Part shown: in pieces, positions 13,386-21,454 of the stretch | How positions within the stretch are numbered: the stretch's first letter is position 1 | Layout of the letters: each line of letters opens with the position of its first letter | Assembly: GCA_025928435.1 (NCBI GenBank) | Contig: JAICJM010000022.1 | Location: 1-31,004, forward strand | DNA: 31,004 nt | Direction of reading: 5' to 3' | From: Thermoleophilia bacterium | GTDB lineage: Bacteria > Actinomycetota > Thermoleophilia > Gaiellales > JAICJC01 | Notes under the pieces: model-generated | Told to the model about the DNA's origin: nothing | Database searches by the model: none | The model's input: the letters and a program-made list of their open reading frames with translations, nothing else | Translations under genes and position numbers: made by a program

Positions 13386-15443
13386 TCAGCCGGCCGCGAC
13401 GGCCGTGAACTCCTCGAGCAGCGCGGCCGCGGCGTCGGCCACCTCCTGGCGCACGGTGGCCGGCTCGAGCACCTCGGCCTGGCCGCGGTAGCGCAGGATC
13501 TCGGAGACCAGCCATGCCCGGGAGCCGTAGGTCACCTCGGCCACGGCCGAGCCGTCCTCGAGCGGGCGCGTCCCCGGCCGGCCCTCGAGCTCCCACCGCG
13601 CCCGCTCGGCCGAGAACCACACCCGGGCCACGCCGACGTCACCGCCGAGCTGATGGTCGAGGTCCGCCATCTCGGCCCGCGGCTCGTACGGCTCGTCGAT
13701 GAGGTCGGCGTCCTTGATGTAGGCGACCTTGAAGGTGCGCCGCCCGCCGCGGGTGCGGTCGAACGCCTCGACGTACCAGCCACGGTCGTCGCGGCGCAGC
13801 AGATAGGGCTCGATCGTTCTGGTGGACAGCTCGTCCGACGAGCGTGAGAGGTAGGTGATCTCGACCAGCAGGCGGCTGCGCACGCCCTCGTTCAGGATCG
13901 TGACGGCGTGCTCCTCGGCGCCCTCCTCCTGCGGCATCGGGGTGTCGGCGAGCGGGAAGCGGCCGAACGCCGCCTCGACCTTCTCGCGCACGGTCTGGAG
14001 CGACGTGTCGGCCTCGGCCGCGACGAGCGGCGCCACCACGTCGAGGGCGCGCAGGAGCGCCTTGGCCTCGAGCGGGGACAGCCGCGCCGGCCGCCGGAAG
14101 GCGTCGCCGTAGAGCTCCTTGTCGACCACCACGTGGCCGTTGTCGGGGTAGCAGTAGACGGCATAGCAGCCGCCGCCGAAGTTCACGAGGTTCAGCAGCT
14201 CGAGGCTCTCCTTGAGCTCCTGGGATGTCAGCTGGAACCGCTCCTCGACCTCGGCCGCCTCGACGCGCGCCGAAGAGCCCTCGCCGGTGCGGTTGAGCAG
14301 GAACGCGAGCAGCGCCTGCAGGAGGGCGAAGCGCTCGGGCGCAACGGCGCTCGGGCCGCGGGCCTGGAGCGAGGGCTCGGGCGGCCGCGAGGGCTTCGCG
14401 GCCCCCGGCAGGTCGCGCGCCGGCGCGGTGTGCGCGTCGGCGACGGTCTTCAGGTCGGCCGCGACGGCATCGACCAGCGCGGCCGGCTCGACCGGCACCG
14501 CCCGGCCGCCCAGCGACAGGATCCAGGCCGAGAGCGGCTCGATCTCCGAGTAGACCGTGGTGAAGCGCCCGGAGCCGTCCGCCTGCTCCTCGAACTCGCC
14601 GTAGGCGCCGAAGCGGCGCTCGACCAGCCAGCTCGCGTCGGGGTCGATGTTCAGGACGGCCGTGCCCGTCTCCTCCGCGGCCAGCCGCCAGGGTGCGCGA
14701 TCGCGGTAGGCGGTGACGTTGAAGTCGGCCGGCATGCGGAAGTCGCGCTCGCGACGGGTGGCGAACTTGATCTCGCCGCGGATGCGGGACACCCGGAACG
14801 TGCGGCGGCGGTCGGCCGCCTCGTCCCGCTCGAGGTCGTCACCCACGACGTACCACACGCCGTCTCGCTCGAAGAGGCCGTACGGATTGACGGTGCGCTC
14901 GGCCTCGGAGTCCGACGTGATCGTCCAGTACCGGAACTTGACCGTGCGCTGGCGCGAGATCGCCTGCTCGAGCTTCGCCAGCCGCTGGGCGACCTCGCTC
15001 GTGTACGACGGCCCGAGCAGCTCGACGGTCGCCGTCTTGGGGCCCGGGTCGCCGACCGGCCAGGCCCGGCCGAGCGCCAGGTTCTGGAGCGCGAGCCGCA
15101 GCGGCTCGGCGTACGCGAACTGCCCCTCGAGCAGGTAGAAGCTCGTCTGCAGCGCCGCCAGCTCGGAGTCCGTCAGCTCGACCGGCGGCAGGAAGTACTG
15201 CTCCTCGCGCAGGCTGTAGAGCTCCTCGGAGGTGAACTCGTCGCGGACGGAGGCGATCGGCACGCCCAGCCCCTGGAGCTCGGAGCGGTCGGCGTAGAAA
15301 CGGCGCGCGAAGGCCTCGTCGCCCATGTTGGCGTAGCCCTCGACGCGCAGCTTCACGTCGCGCGCGGTCACGGGTCGCTGCTCTGCCATGAGGTACGCCA
15401 CGAGCGAGAGCTGGCGGATGAGCTTGTCGGCGTCGTGGGTCAA
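13386..15443 (-). CDS. pafBC: Fused PafB-PafC type WYL-domain transcription regulator
   Basis: About 685 residues containing two complete HTH-WYL units in tandem. Unit 1: winged HTH at about 1-65 (DKLIRQLSLVAYLMAEQRPV), WYL at about 160-230 with VNPYGLFERDGVWYVVGDD and RTFRVSRIRG. Unit 2: an HTH at about 365-430 (ALLQALLAFLLNRTGEGSS), WYL near 540-610 with IEPYLLRRDDRGWYVEAFD and RTFKVAYIKD. Mycobacteria have PafB and PafC as separate partners that activate the LexA-independent DNA-damage response by binding single-stranded DNA through the WYL domains; fused forms occur in other actinobacteria. TTG 15443 is taken as start because homology begins there and TACACT lies 11 nt upstream. Longer frames upstream are unsupported. 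It is divergent from dinB. Proteasome genes are absent here. Confidence 0.88.
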   Translation of the reverse strand: MTHDADKLIRQLSLVAYLMAEQRPVTARDVKLRVEGYANMGDEAFARRFYADRSELQGLGVPIASVRDEFTSEELYSLREEQYFLPPVELTDSELAALQTSFYLLEGQFAYAEPLRLALQNLALGRAWPVGDPGPKTATVELLGPSYTSEVAQRLAKLEQAISRQRTVKFRYWTITSDSEAERTVNPYGLFERDGVWYVVGDDLERDEAADRRRTFRVSRIRGEIKFATRRERDFRMPADFNVTAYRDRAPWRLAAEETGTAVLNIDPDASWLVERRFGAYGEFEEQADGSGRFTTVYSEIEPLSAWILSLGGRAVPVEPAALVDAVAADLKTVADAHTAPARDLPGAAKPSRPPEPSLQARGPSAVAPERFALLQALLAFLLNRTGEGSSARVEAAEVEERFQLTSQELKESLELLNLVNFGGGCYAVYCYPDNGHVVVDKELYGDAFRRPARLSPLEAKALLRALDVVAPLVAAEADTSLQTVREKVEAAFGRFPLADTPMPQEEGAEEHAVTILNEGVRSRLLVEITYLSRSSDELSTRTIEPYLLRRDDRGWYVEAFDRTRGGRRTFKVAYIKDADLIDEPYEPRAEMADLDHQLGGDVGVARVWFSAERARWELEGRPGTRPLEDGSAVAEVTYGSRAWLVSEILRYRGQAEVLEPATVRQEVADAAAALLEEFTAVAAG

Positions 15444-15454
15444 GGCAGGAACGT

Positions 15455-15460
15455 AGTGTA
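15455..15460 (-). promoter_or_regulatory. -10 box of pafBC
   Basis: TACACT on the minus strand, 11 nt before TTG 15443. No PafBC-type motif precedes it. Confidence 0.45.
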
Positions 15461-15513
15461 CCGGCCGCGGGCAGGCGGCCGCGGCCTCTTCCGGTGCCGG
15501 AGGCGCGCCGAAT

Positions 15514-15536
15514 TCGTCACCGCCGGTCACTATCCT
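15514..15536 (+). promoter_or_regulatory. Candidate PafBC-dependent promoter of dinB
   Basis: TCGTCACCG (15514-15522), exactly 8 nt, then TATCCT (15531-15536), then 7 nt to GTG 15544. The mycobacterial PafBC promoter motif as I recall it is TTGTCRGTG-N8-TANNNT. Six of nine positions agree, including the GTCR core, and the spacing is identical. No ordinary -35 is visible. Confidence 0.5.
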
Positions 15537-15543
15537 CGCGGGT

Positions 15544-16617
15544 GTGATCGCGCACCTCGACCTTGACGCGTTCTTCGCCGCGGTCGAGCTGCACCGCCAC
15601 CCGGGGATGCGCGGCAAGCCGGTCGTCGTCGGCGGCGACCCGGACGGGCGCGGTGTGGTCGCCACGGCGAGCTACGAGGCCCGCCGCTACGGCATCCGCT
15701 CGGCGATGAGCAGCGCGGAGGCGCGGAGGCGCTGCCCGCACGTCGTGTTCCTGCGGCCCGACCACCGCACCTACCGGGACTGGTCGCGGCAGGTGTGGTC
15801 GCTCGTCGCCGCGCTGGCGCCGGTGGTCGAGCAGGTCGGGATCGACGAGGGCTACCTGGTGCTCCCCGACGGCGACCCCGGCGAGCAGGCGGCCCTGATC
15901 CAGCTCGCGATCCGCGAGCGGCTGCGGCTCTCGTGCTCCCTCGGCGTCGCGACGTGCAAGGTCGTCGCCAAGATCGGGTCGGACGCGCGCAAGCCGGGTG
16001 GCATCACGGTGGTGCCTCCCGGCGGCGAGGCGGCGTTCCTGGCGCCGCTGCCGGTGCGGGCGCTCCCGGGCGTCGGGCCGAAGGCGGGAGCGCGGCTGGC
16101 CGAGGCAGGCATCGCGACGATCGGCCGCCTGGCGGAGCTCGAGGATTCCCGGCTCGCGTCGCTCCTGCCCGGGCGCGTCGGCCTCGAGCTGCGGCGGCGG
16201 GCGCAGGGGATCGACCCCCGGCCGGTGCTGGCCGAGCCGGCCGAGGCGGTGTCGTTCTCGACCGAGGAGACCTTCCCGCGCGACGTCGGCGACCGCGGGG
16301 TGCTGCACGGGTACCTGCGTGGGATGGCCGGGTCGCTGGCGGAGGGGCTGGTGCGGCGGGGGATGACGGCGCGGACCGTGACGACGAAGCTGCGCTACCC
16401 GGACTTCGCGATCGTCACCCGGTCACGGAGCCTCGACGTCGGCATCGACGACGCCGAGACGATCGCCGATCTCGCCTGCGAGCTGCTCGACCGCGCGTTC
16501 AAGGACCGGCCGGGGCCGGTGCGGCTGGCCGGGGTCGGCGTCGCCGGCTTCGACCGGCACAAGCAGCTCGTGCTCCCCGGGACGGAGGCGGAGCCGGTGG
16601 AGGTGGTTGATCGGTAA
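15544..16617 (+). CDS. dinB: DNA polymerase IV (Y-family translesion polymerase)
   Basis: A 357-residue Y-family polymerase that copies damaged templates. N-terminal catalytic motif LDLDAFFAAVE (5-15), YEARRYGIRSAMSSAEA (43-59), the second carboxylate motif GIDEGYL near 100-106, CKVVAKIGSDARKPGG near 139-154, the helix-hairpin-helix LPGVGPKAGARLAEAG near 176-191, and a little-finger domain with TRTVTTKLRYPDF-type sequence. The C-terminal KQLVLPG resembles a sliding-clamp binding motif. GTG 15544 is set by TATCCT 7 nt ahead. The last codons and the TAA lie in the left arm of a 19-bp inverted repeat (16600-16618). Location opposite pafBC suggests damage-induced expression. Confidence 0.95.
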   Translation: MIAHLDLDAFFAAVELHRHPGMRGKPVVVGGDPDGRGVVATASYEARRYGIRSAMSSAEARRRCPHVVFLRPDHRTYRDWSRQVWSLVAALAPVVEQVGIDEGYLVLPDGDPGEQAALIQLAIRERLRLSCSLGVATCKVVAKIGSDARKPGGITVVPPGGEAAFLAPLPVRALPGVGPKAGARLAEAGIATIGRLAELEDSRLASLLPGRVGLELRRRAQGIDPRPVLAEPAEAVSFSTEETFPRDVGDRGVLHGYLRGMAGSLAEGLVRRGMTARTVTTKLRYPDFAIVTRSRSLDVGIDDAETIADLACELLDRAFKDRPGPVRLAGVGVAGFDRHKQLVLPGTEAEPVEVVDR

Positions 16618-16808
16618 CGCCCGTGATGTCCTGGGCGGCTGCGAACCGAGCAGCGCAAGGACGCAGGGAGCGTTCATATTGGGCGAAATATGGGCGCGAC
16701 CGAGGACGAAGCGATGCGACGGTTCGCAGCCGCAGCCTCACCAGCGAACCAAACCCTCGCCGACCGCCTGACGTCCAGGCGCGCGAGGAGTTACCGATCA
16801 ACCACCTC
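16600..16808. repeat. 209-bp nested inverted-repeat element between dinB and the next gene
   Basis: Outer arms are a perfect 19-bp inverted repeat, GAGGTGGTTGATCGGTAAC (16600-16618) and its complement (16790-16808). Inside is a perfect 14-bp inverted repeat GCGGCTGCGAACCG (16635-16648) with its complement at 16720-16733. Between these is a CATATT/AATATG hairpin (16675-16692). A further hairpin CGCCTG-acgtc-CAGGCG lies at 16765-16781. The outer arms contain the dinB stop on the left and reach the stop of the convergent gene on the right. No transposase and no clear target-site duplication are seen. It could be a MITE-like insertion, a structured RNA or a bidirectional terminator. Confidence 0.85.
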
Positions 16809-17223
16809 AGACGATCGCGGGGGCGCGCTCTTCGAGGTGCTGATGCGACGGGCAGTACTCGCGGTCGGGGAGCGGCGTGCGCTGGCACGGCTTGCCCTTC
16901 CGCGTGGTCGCCTTGCACTGCTGCGCGGTGCCTTCGCCGGCGCGCTCGAGCTCCTCCATGATGAACTCGATCGCCTTGCAGATATGGCGGTCGATGGAGC
17001 GGTAGACGCGGGCCTGGTCGGAGATCGAGAAGAGGTGCCGGATCTCCGAGAAGAGGCTCTGGCTGGGCTTCGCGAAGTAGCGCGGGTCGCGGGCCAGCCG
17101 CTCGATGGTCGCCTCCGAACAGTGCAGGACGTACCGCTTCGCCTCCGCCTCGCTGATGGTCTCCGGATGCGGGTCGACGAGATCCTTGATCTCGACGAAA
17201 ATTGCCCTGCTGAATCGATACAT
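16807..17223 (-). CDS. Unknown protein with C-terminal Cys3His motif (DUF5763-like)
   Basis: A 138-residue cytoplasmic protein. The N-terminal 95 residues are mostly helical (YRFSRAIFVEIKDLVDPHPE, then IRHLFSISDQARVYRSIDRH) and not recognised. The C-terminus has Cys103, Cys113, Cys124 and His127 in CKATTRKGKPCQRTPLPDREYCPSHQ-type spacing (C-x9-C-x10-C-x2-H), a small putative zinc-binding knuckle seen at the ends of various phage and bacterial proteins. The start at 17223 is supported by GAGGAG just upstream; the longer frame is not needed. This is one of few genes here with a clear Shine-Dalgarno. Possibly a nucleic-acid-associated accessory protein, but that is only a guess. Confidence 0.75.
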   Translation of the reverse strand: MYRFSRAIFVEIKDLVDPHPETISEAEAKRYVLHCSEATIERLARDPRYFAKPSQSLFSEIRHLFSISDQARVYRSIDRHICKAIEFIMEELERAGEGTAQQCKATTRKGKPCQRTPLPDREYCPSHQHLEERAPAIV

Positions 17224-17314
17224 GCGAACTCCTCGAGCTGTCACAAATCCTGGGAACCGCCGGGGCCTAGTATGCCCTATCACGTGTTCAGCTAACCAGG
17301 TGCGAGTGTTAAGC

Positions 17315-17328
17315 GCAGGTTAACCTGC
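17315..17328. promoter_or_regulatory. Perfect 14-bp palindrome GCAGGTTAACCTGC
   Basis: Perfect dyad centred on GTTAAC in the 158-bp divergent region between the Cys3His gene and the deacetylase gene. It is a candidate operator. A GNRA-capped hairpin CGGC-GAAA-GCCG follows at 17339-17350. Confidence 0.4.
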
Positions 17329-17381
17329 CCGTTTCATTCGGCGAAAGCCGCAAATTCCCAACGATCCTCTCCCGGACCCGC

Positions 17382-18296
17382 ATGTCACAATCCTCACCGA
17401 TCCGCTGTTACATGGATGACGTGTTCCGGTGCCACGATCCGGGGCCCCATCCGGAGCGGCCGGCTCGCTACGACGCCGTCTCCGAGGCGGTTGAGGGCTC
17501 GTCCGCCGAGGTGGCGGAGGCGCCGGTCGCGCCGATCGAGGCGCTCGCGCGCGTCCACGACGGCGCCTACCTGACGGCGATGGAGCGCTATTGCGCCGCC
17601 GGCGGGGGGCAACTCGATCCCGACACGATCGTGAACGGCTGCAGCTTCGAGGCCGCGCTGCGGGCGTCCGGCGCAGCCATCGCCGCCGTCGACGCGGTGC
17701 TGGCCGGCGAGCTCGGGGCGGCGTTCACGGGCGGGCGGCCTCCGGGGCATCACGCCGAGGCGGCGACGCCGATGGGCTTCTGCATCGTCAACCACGTCGC
17801 GGTCGCCGCCGCCCATGCACGAGCCTCGGGCGTCGAGCGGGTGGCGATCCTCGACTGGGACGCCCACCACGGGAACGGCACCCAGGCCATGTTCTGGACC
17901 GACCCGTCGGTGCTCTACGTCTCGCTGCACCAGTTCCCGTTCTACCCGGGCACGGGCGCGGCGTCCGAGCGCGGGGAGGGGGACGGCGCCGGCGCGACCG
18001 TGAACGTGCCGCTCCGGGCCGGATCGAGCCAGGGCGAGTTCCTGGCGGCGTTCCGCGATGCCGCGCTGCCCGCGCTGCGCGACTTCGAGCCCGGCCTGCT
18101 CCTCGTGTCGGCCGGCTTCGACGCGCACGCGTCCGACCCGCTCTGCCAGCTCGGCCTGCGGGCGGACGCCTTCGCGACGATGACGCGCGAGCTGCGCGGC
18201 ATCGGCGCCGGCCCCGTGATGGTGCTCGAGGGCGGCTACGACCTGACGGCGTTGCGCGACAGCGTCACCGCCGTGCTCGCCGCGCTGGCTGAATAA
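17382..18296 (+). CDS. Histone-deacetylase-family amidohydrolase (class II-like)
   Basis: A 304-residue zinc hydrolase of the arginase/deacetylase fold, the usual length for the bacterial AcuC/acetylpolyamine amidohydrolase/HDAC-like group. Active-site marks: PPGHHAE with His123-His124, DWDAHHGNGT with Asp158, Asp160 and His162 (Zn ligands Asp160/His162), GFDAHASDPL with Asp247 as third zinc ligand, and EGGY with Tyr276. It removes acetyl groups from lysines, polyamines or related amides; the substrate cannot be told. ATG 17382 is used, and an in-frame ATG at 17412 is less likely because homology to HDACs begins before it. It is followed immediately by a strong bidirectional hairpin whose first base pairs include the stop codon. 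Confidence 0.92.
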   Translation: MSQSSPIRCYMDDVFRCHDPGPHPERPARYDAVSEAVEGSSAEVAEAPVAPIEALARVHDGAYLTAMERYCAAGGGQLDPDTIVNGCSFEAALRASGAAIAAVDAVLAGELGAAFTGGRPPGHHAEAATPMGFCIVNHVAVAAAHARASGVERVAILDWDAHHGNGTQAMFWTDPSVLYVSLHQFPFYPGTGAASERGEGDGAGATVNVPLRAGSSQGEFLAAFRDAALPALRDFEPGLLLVSAGFDAHASDPLCQLGLRADAFATMTRELRGIGAGPVMVLEGGYDLTALRDSVTAVLAALAE

Positions 18297-18319
18297 ACGG
18301 GGTCAGACCCCTTTTATTC
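18291..18319. terminator. Bidirectional hairpin terminator between deacetylase and ALDH genes
   Basis: GAATAAA-c-GGGGTC-a-GACCCC-t-TTTATTC: 13 paired bases with one mismatch and a single-base centre. T-rich on both flanks, so it can work for both convergent genes. The GGGGTCAGACCCC core resembles widespread dispersed palindromes. It includes the TAA of the deacetylase gene. Confidence 0.8.
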
Positions 18320-18323
18320 ACGC

Positions 18324-19757
18324 TCAGTAGCCGATGACGACCAGGCGCGGCTCGGTCATCTCGTGCACGGCGTACTTCGGCCCCTCGCGGGTGTTCCCGG
18401 ACTCCTTCACGCCGCCGTACGGCATCTGGTCGGCGCGGTAGGTCGGCGCCTCGTTCACCGTGACGCCGCCGAAGTCGAGCACCCTCGTCGCCTGCAGCGC
18501 CTTGTTGATGTTCGACGTGAAGATCCCGGCCTGGAGGCCGTAGCCCGTGCCGTTCGCCTTCTCGACCGCCTCGTCGAGATCGCGAACGCGCGCCAGGGTG
18601 ACGACCGGCCCGAACACCTCGTCGCAGGCGACCTTCATGTCGAGGTCGACGTCGCCGAGGAGGGTCGGCCGCAGCAGGCCGGCGTCGTCGGTCCCGCCGC
18701 CGGTCAGGAGCGTGGCGCCGCCGGAGACGGCCTCCTTGACCCACTCCAGGATGCGGTCGCGGTTGCCCTCGTCGATGACGGGGCCGACCTGGGTGTCGGC
18801 GTCGAGCGGGTCGCCGGTCACGAGCGCCTCGACCTTCGGTCGCACCTTCTCGACGAACTCGTCGTAGGCGGCGTCCTCGACGTAGACGCGCTGCACCGAG
18901 ATGCAGCTCTGGCCCGCGAACGAGTAGCCGTGCGTCGCGACCGCGGTGGCCGCCTTCTCGATGTCGGCGTCGGCCAGGACGATGACCGGCGTCGAGTTCC
19001 CGAGCTCGAGCGAGACCTTCTTGCGGGAGGCGCGTTCGCGCAGCTTCCAGCCGACCGCCGACGAGCCGGTGAACGTGATCAGGCGGACGCGCTCGTCCTC
19101 GATCATCGCGTCGCCGATCTCGCTCGACTTGCCGACGACGACGTTCAGCCACCCGGCCGGCTGGCCGGCCTCCTCGAACGCCTGGGCCAGCAGGAGCGCG
19201 GACAGCGGCGTCGCCCCGGCCGGCTTCAGCACGACGGCGCAGCCGGCGGCGAACGCCGGTGCGATCTTGTGCGCGACCAGGTTGAGCGGGAAGTTGAACG
19301 GCGAGATCGCGCCCACGATGCCGATCGGCAGCCGCATCACGAGCCCGGCGTGGCCGCCGCCGGCCGGGTGCGCGTCCATCCCGATCACCTCACCGCCGAG
19401 CGAGCGGGCCTCGACGGCGGAGAACAGCACCGTCTGCACGGCCCGGTCGGCCTCGGCCTGCGCGGTCGCGAGCGGCTTGCCCGCCTCCTGGGCGATGGTG
19501 CGGCCGAACTCGTCGCGGCGGTCGCGCAGGATCGCGGCCAGCCGGTCGAGGATCGCCGCCCGCTCGTGGGCGGGCACCGGCGTCTTCATCGCCTTCGCCG
19601 CCGCGTCGATCGCGCGGCGGGCGTCGGCGGCGCCGCCGTAGGCGACCTGCGCGATCACGCTGCCGTCGAACGGCGACCGCACGTCGAGCGTCTCGCCGGT
19701 CTCGTACCACTCGCCGTCGACCAGGATCTTGCGGACAGCCTGGGTCGTCGTTGCCAT
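18324..19757 (-). CDS. NAD(P)-dependent aldehyde dehydrogenase
   Basis: A 477-residue ALDH-superfamily enzyme oxidising an aldehyde to a carboxylate. Catalytic residues are present: Asn155 in ISPFNFPLNL, Glu251 in LELGNSTPV, Cys285 in GQSCISVQR. The usual ELGG after the glutamate reads ELGNSTP, as in the lactaldehyde/non-phosphorylating glyceraldehyde-3-phosphate branch. The C-terminal MPYGGVKESGNTREGPKYA is typical. Its ATG directly follows the TAG of the TPP enzyme gene upstream, so the two form a tight operon. The pairing suggests that the TPP enzyme releases or the pathway passes through an aldehyde. The actual substrate is unknown. Confidence 0.93.
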   Translation of the reverse strand: MATTTQAVRKILVDGEWYETGETLDVRSPFDGSVIAQVAYGGAADARRAIDAAAKAMKTPVPAHERAAILDRLAAILRDRRDEFGRTIAQEAGKPLATAQAEADRAVQTVLFSAVEARSLGGEVIGMDAHPAGGGHAGLVMRLPIGIVGAISPFNFPLNLVAHKIAPAFAAGCAVVLKPAGATPLSALLLAQAFEEAGQPAGWLNVVVGKSSEIGDAMIEDERVRLITFTGSSAVGWKLRERASRKKVSLELGNSTPVIVLADADIEKAATAVATHGYSFAGQSCISVQRVYVEDAAYDEFVEKVRPKVEALVTGDPLDADTQVGPVIDEGNRDRILEWVKEAVSGGATLLTGGGTDDAGLLRPTLLGDVDLDMKVACDEVFGPVVTLARVRDLDEAVEKANGTGYGLQAGIFTSNINKALQATRVLDFGGVTVNEAPTYRADQMPYGGVKESGNTREGPKYAVHEMTEPRLVVIGY

Positions 19758-21413
19758 CTAGACCACTCCTTCCTCGACCTTGCCGAGGTCGGCAAGGCGC
19801 TGCGAGAAGCGCGCGTTCTCGCGGTAATCGATCGGAATTTCGACCACCGACGACACGTCGAGCTCGAGCGCCCGCCGCAGCACCGGCGTCACCTGGTCGG
19901 CCGACTCGACGCGCAGTCCGGCGAGCCCGAACGACTCGGCCAGTGCGACCCAGTCGGGGTTGTCGAACTTCGTGCCCGCGAGGCGCCCGAACTTGCGCCC
20001 CTGGTGCATCTCGATGACGCCGTACGCGTTGTCGGTCCAGACGATGTTGACGATGGCGAGCCCGAGCCGCTTCGCGGTCTCGAGCTCCTGGAAGTTCATG
20101 AGGAAGCCGCCGTCGCCCGAGATCGTGACGACCCGGCGGTCGCGCGGCAGGACGAGCCGGGCTGCGAGCGCCGCCGGGACGGCGAAGCCCATCGCCGCGG
20201 CGCCGTTCGAGATCAGCACCGTGTTCGGCTTGCGGGTCGGCCACAGGCGCGAGATCCACAGCTTGTGCGCGCCGACGTCGGAGATCAGCACGTCGTCCGG
20301 CCCCATCAGCTCGCGCAGGTCGCGCAGCGCCCGCTGCGGCTTGACCGGGAAGCCGTCGTCGCTGCCCTGGTCGAGCGCCGCGCGCAGCAGGTCGCGATAG
20401 GGCGGCGCGACGAGCCGGGCGGGCGGCTTCTCGGAGACGAGATTCCCGAGGTGTGTGAGGATGTGGGCGATGTCGCCGGTCAGCTCGACGTCCGGGACGT
20501 AGTGCTCGTCGATCTCGGCCGCGACGGTGTCGATGCAGATGATGCGGCGGTCGCGGCCGGGGTTCCAGGCGACCGGCGACCACTCGACCAGGTCGTAGCC
20601 GACGCACACGACGAGGTCGGCCTGGCCCATGAAGCCGCCCGGGTAGTCCTGCGCGCGCAGTCCGGCGGTGAAGAGCGCGTGGGGGTCGTCGGCGTCGAGG
20701 ACGCCCTTCCCCATGAAGGTCGTGATCACGTTCAGGCCCGTCTGCCGGCAGAAGCGGCGCAGGGCGACCGACGCACTCTGGCGGGCGACGCCGTTCCCGG
20801 CCAGGATGACCGGCCGCGCGGCTCCCTGCAGGAGCGCGGCCGCCCGGTGCAGCTCGCCGGCGACGGGCTCGATCAGCGGCCGTGCGCGACGGGGGACGGG
20901 GGCGCCGACGGTCTCGGTCTCCATCACGTCGTCGGGCAGCTCGAGATGGGTCGCGCCGGGCTTCTCTCGCTCGGCCACGGCGAAGGCCTTGCGCACCGCC
21001 TCGGGGATGATCTCCGGATCGTGGATGCTGGCGTTCCACTTGGTCACCGGCTTCATCATCCGGACGACGTCGATGTACTGGTGGCTCTCCTTGTGCATCT
21101 CGGCGAGGCCGGTCTGCCCGGTCAGCGCCACCACCGGCGCCCGGTCGAGGAACGCGTCCGCGAGCCCGGTCATGAGGTTCGTCGCGCCCGGGCCGAGTGT
21201 CCCCAGGCACACGCCGGCCTGTCCGGTCAGGCGCCCGTAGGCGTCGGCCATGAAGGCGGCGCCCTGCTCGTGGCGGACGGGGATGAAGGCGATCTGGCTC
21301 GATGCGTCGAGCGCGTCGTTCAGGTCGAGCGTCTCCTCGCCCGGGATGCCGAAGACGTAGCGGACGCCCTCGTTCTCGAGGCACTGAACGAAGAGATCTG
21401 CGGCGCGCGGCAT
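19758..21413 (-). CDS. Acetolactate-synthase-like thiamine-diphosphate enzyme
   Basis: A 551-residue TPP enzyme with the three-domain acetohydroxyacid synthase layout. The N-terminal PYR domain has FGIPGEETLDL and the catalytic Glu49 in RHEQGAAFMADAYGR. The middle domain has the ALS-like PVILAGNGVAR and VGYDLVEW. The C-terminal PP domain carries GDGGFLMNFQELETAKR and NIVWTDNAYGVI around 430-460, binding Mg-TPP. No regulatory (small) subunit gene is nearby, and the ALDH partner argues for a catabolic or specialised carboligase or decarboxylase rather than branched-chain amino acid synthesis. TACACT lies 7 nt before the ATG. The gene is divergent from the SDR. Confidence 0.9.
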   Translation of the reverse strand: MPRAADLFVQCLENEGVRYVFGIPGEETLDLNDALDASSQIAFIPVRHEQGAAFMADAYGRLTGQAGVCLGTLGPGATNLMTGLADAFLDRAPVVALTGQTGLAEMHKESHQYIDVVRMMKPVTKWNASIHDPEIIPEAVRKAFAVAEREKPGATHLELPDDVMETETVGAPVPRRARPLIEPVAGELHRAAALLQGAARPVILAGNGVARQSASVALRRFCRQTGLNVITTFMGKGVLDADDPHALFTAGLRAQDYPGGFMGQADLVVCVGYDLVEWSPVAWNPGRDRRIICIDTVAAEIDEHYVPDVELTGDIAHILTHLGNLVSEKPPARLVAPPYRDLLRAALDQGSDDGFPVKPQRALRDLRELMGPDDVLISDVGAHKLWISRLWPTRKPNTVLISNGAAAMGFAVPAALAARLVLPRDRRVVTISGDGGFLMNFQELETAKRLGLAIVNIVWTDNAYGVIEMHQGRKFGRLAGTKFDNPDWVALAESFGLAGLRVESADQVTPVLRRALELDVSSVVEIPIDYRENARFSQRLADLGKVEEGVV

Positions 21414-21420
21414 GGCGAGG

Positions 21421-21426
21421 AGTGTA
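21421..21426 (-). promoter_or_regulatory. -10 box of the TPP enzyme/ALDH operon
   Basis: TACACT on the minus strand, 7 nt before ATG 21413. Only 15 bp separate it from the -10 box of the divergent SDR gene. Confidence 0.6.
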
Positions 21427-21441
21427 GTGGCGGCCGGCCGT

Positions 21442-21447
21442 TAGCAT
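21442..21447 (+). promoter_or_regulatory. -10 box of the SDR gene
   Basis: TAGCAT, 7 nt before GTG 21455, leaderless type. The polymerase footprint must overlap that of the divergent operon, so the two promoters probably exclude each other. Confidence 0.6.
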
Positions 21448-21454
21448 CCGCCCC

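Noticed and set aside
16600..16808. Insertion sequence between dinB and the Cys3His gene
   Set aside because: There are long inverted repeats but no transposase frame and no clear target duplication, so only a repeat element is claimed.
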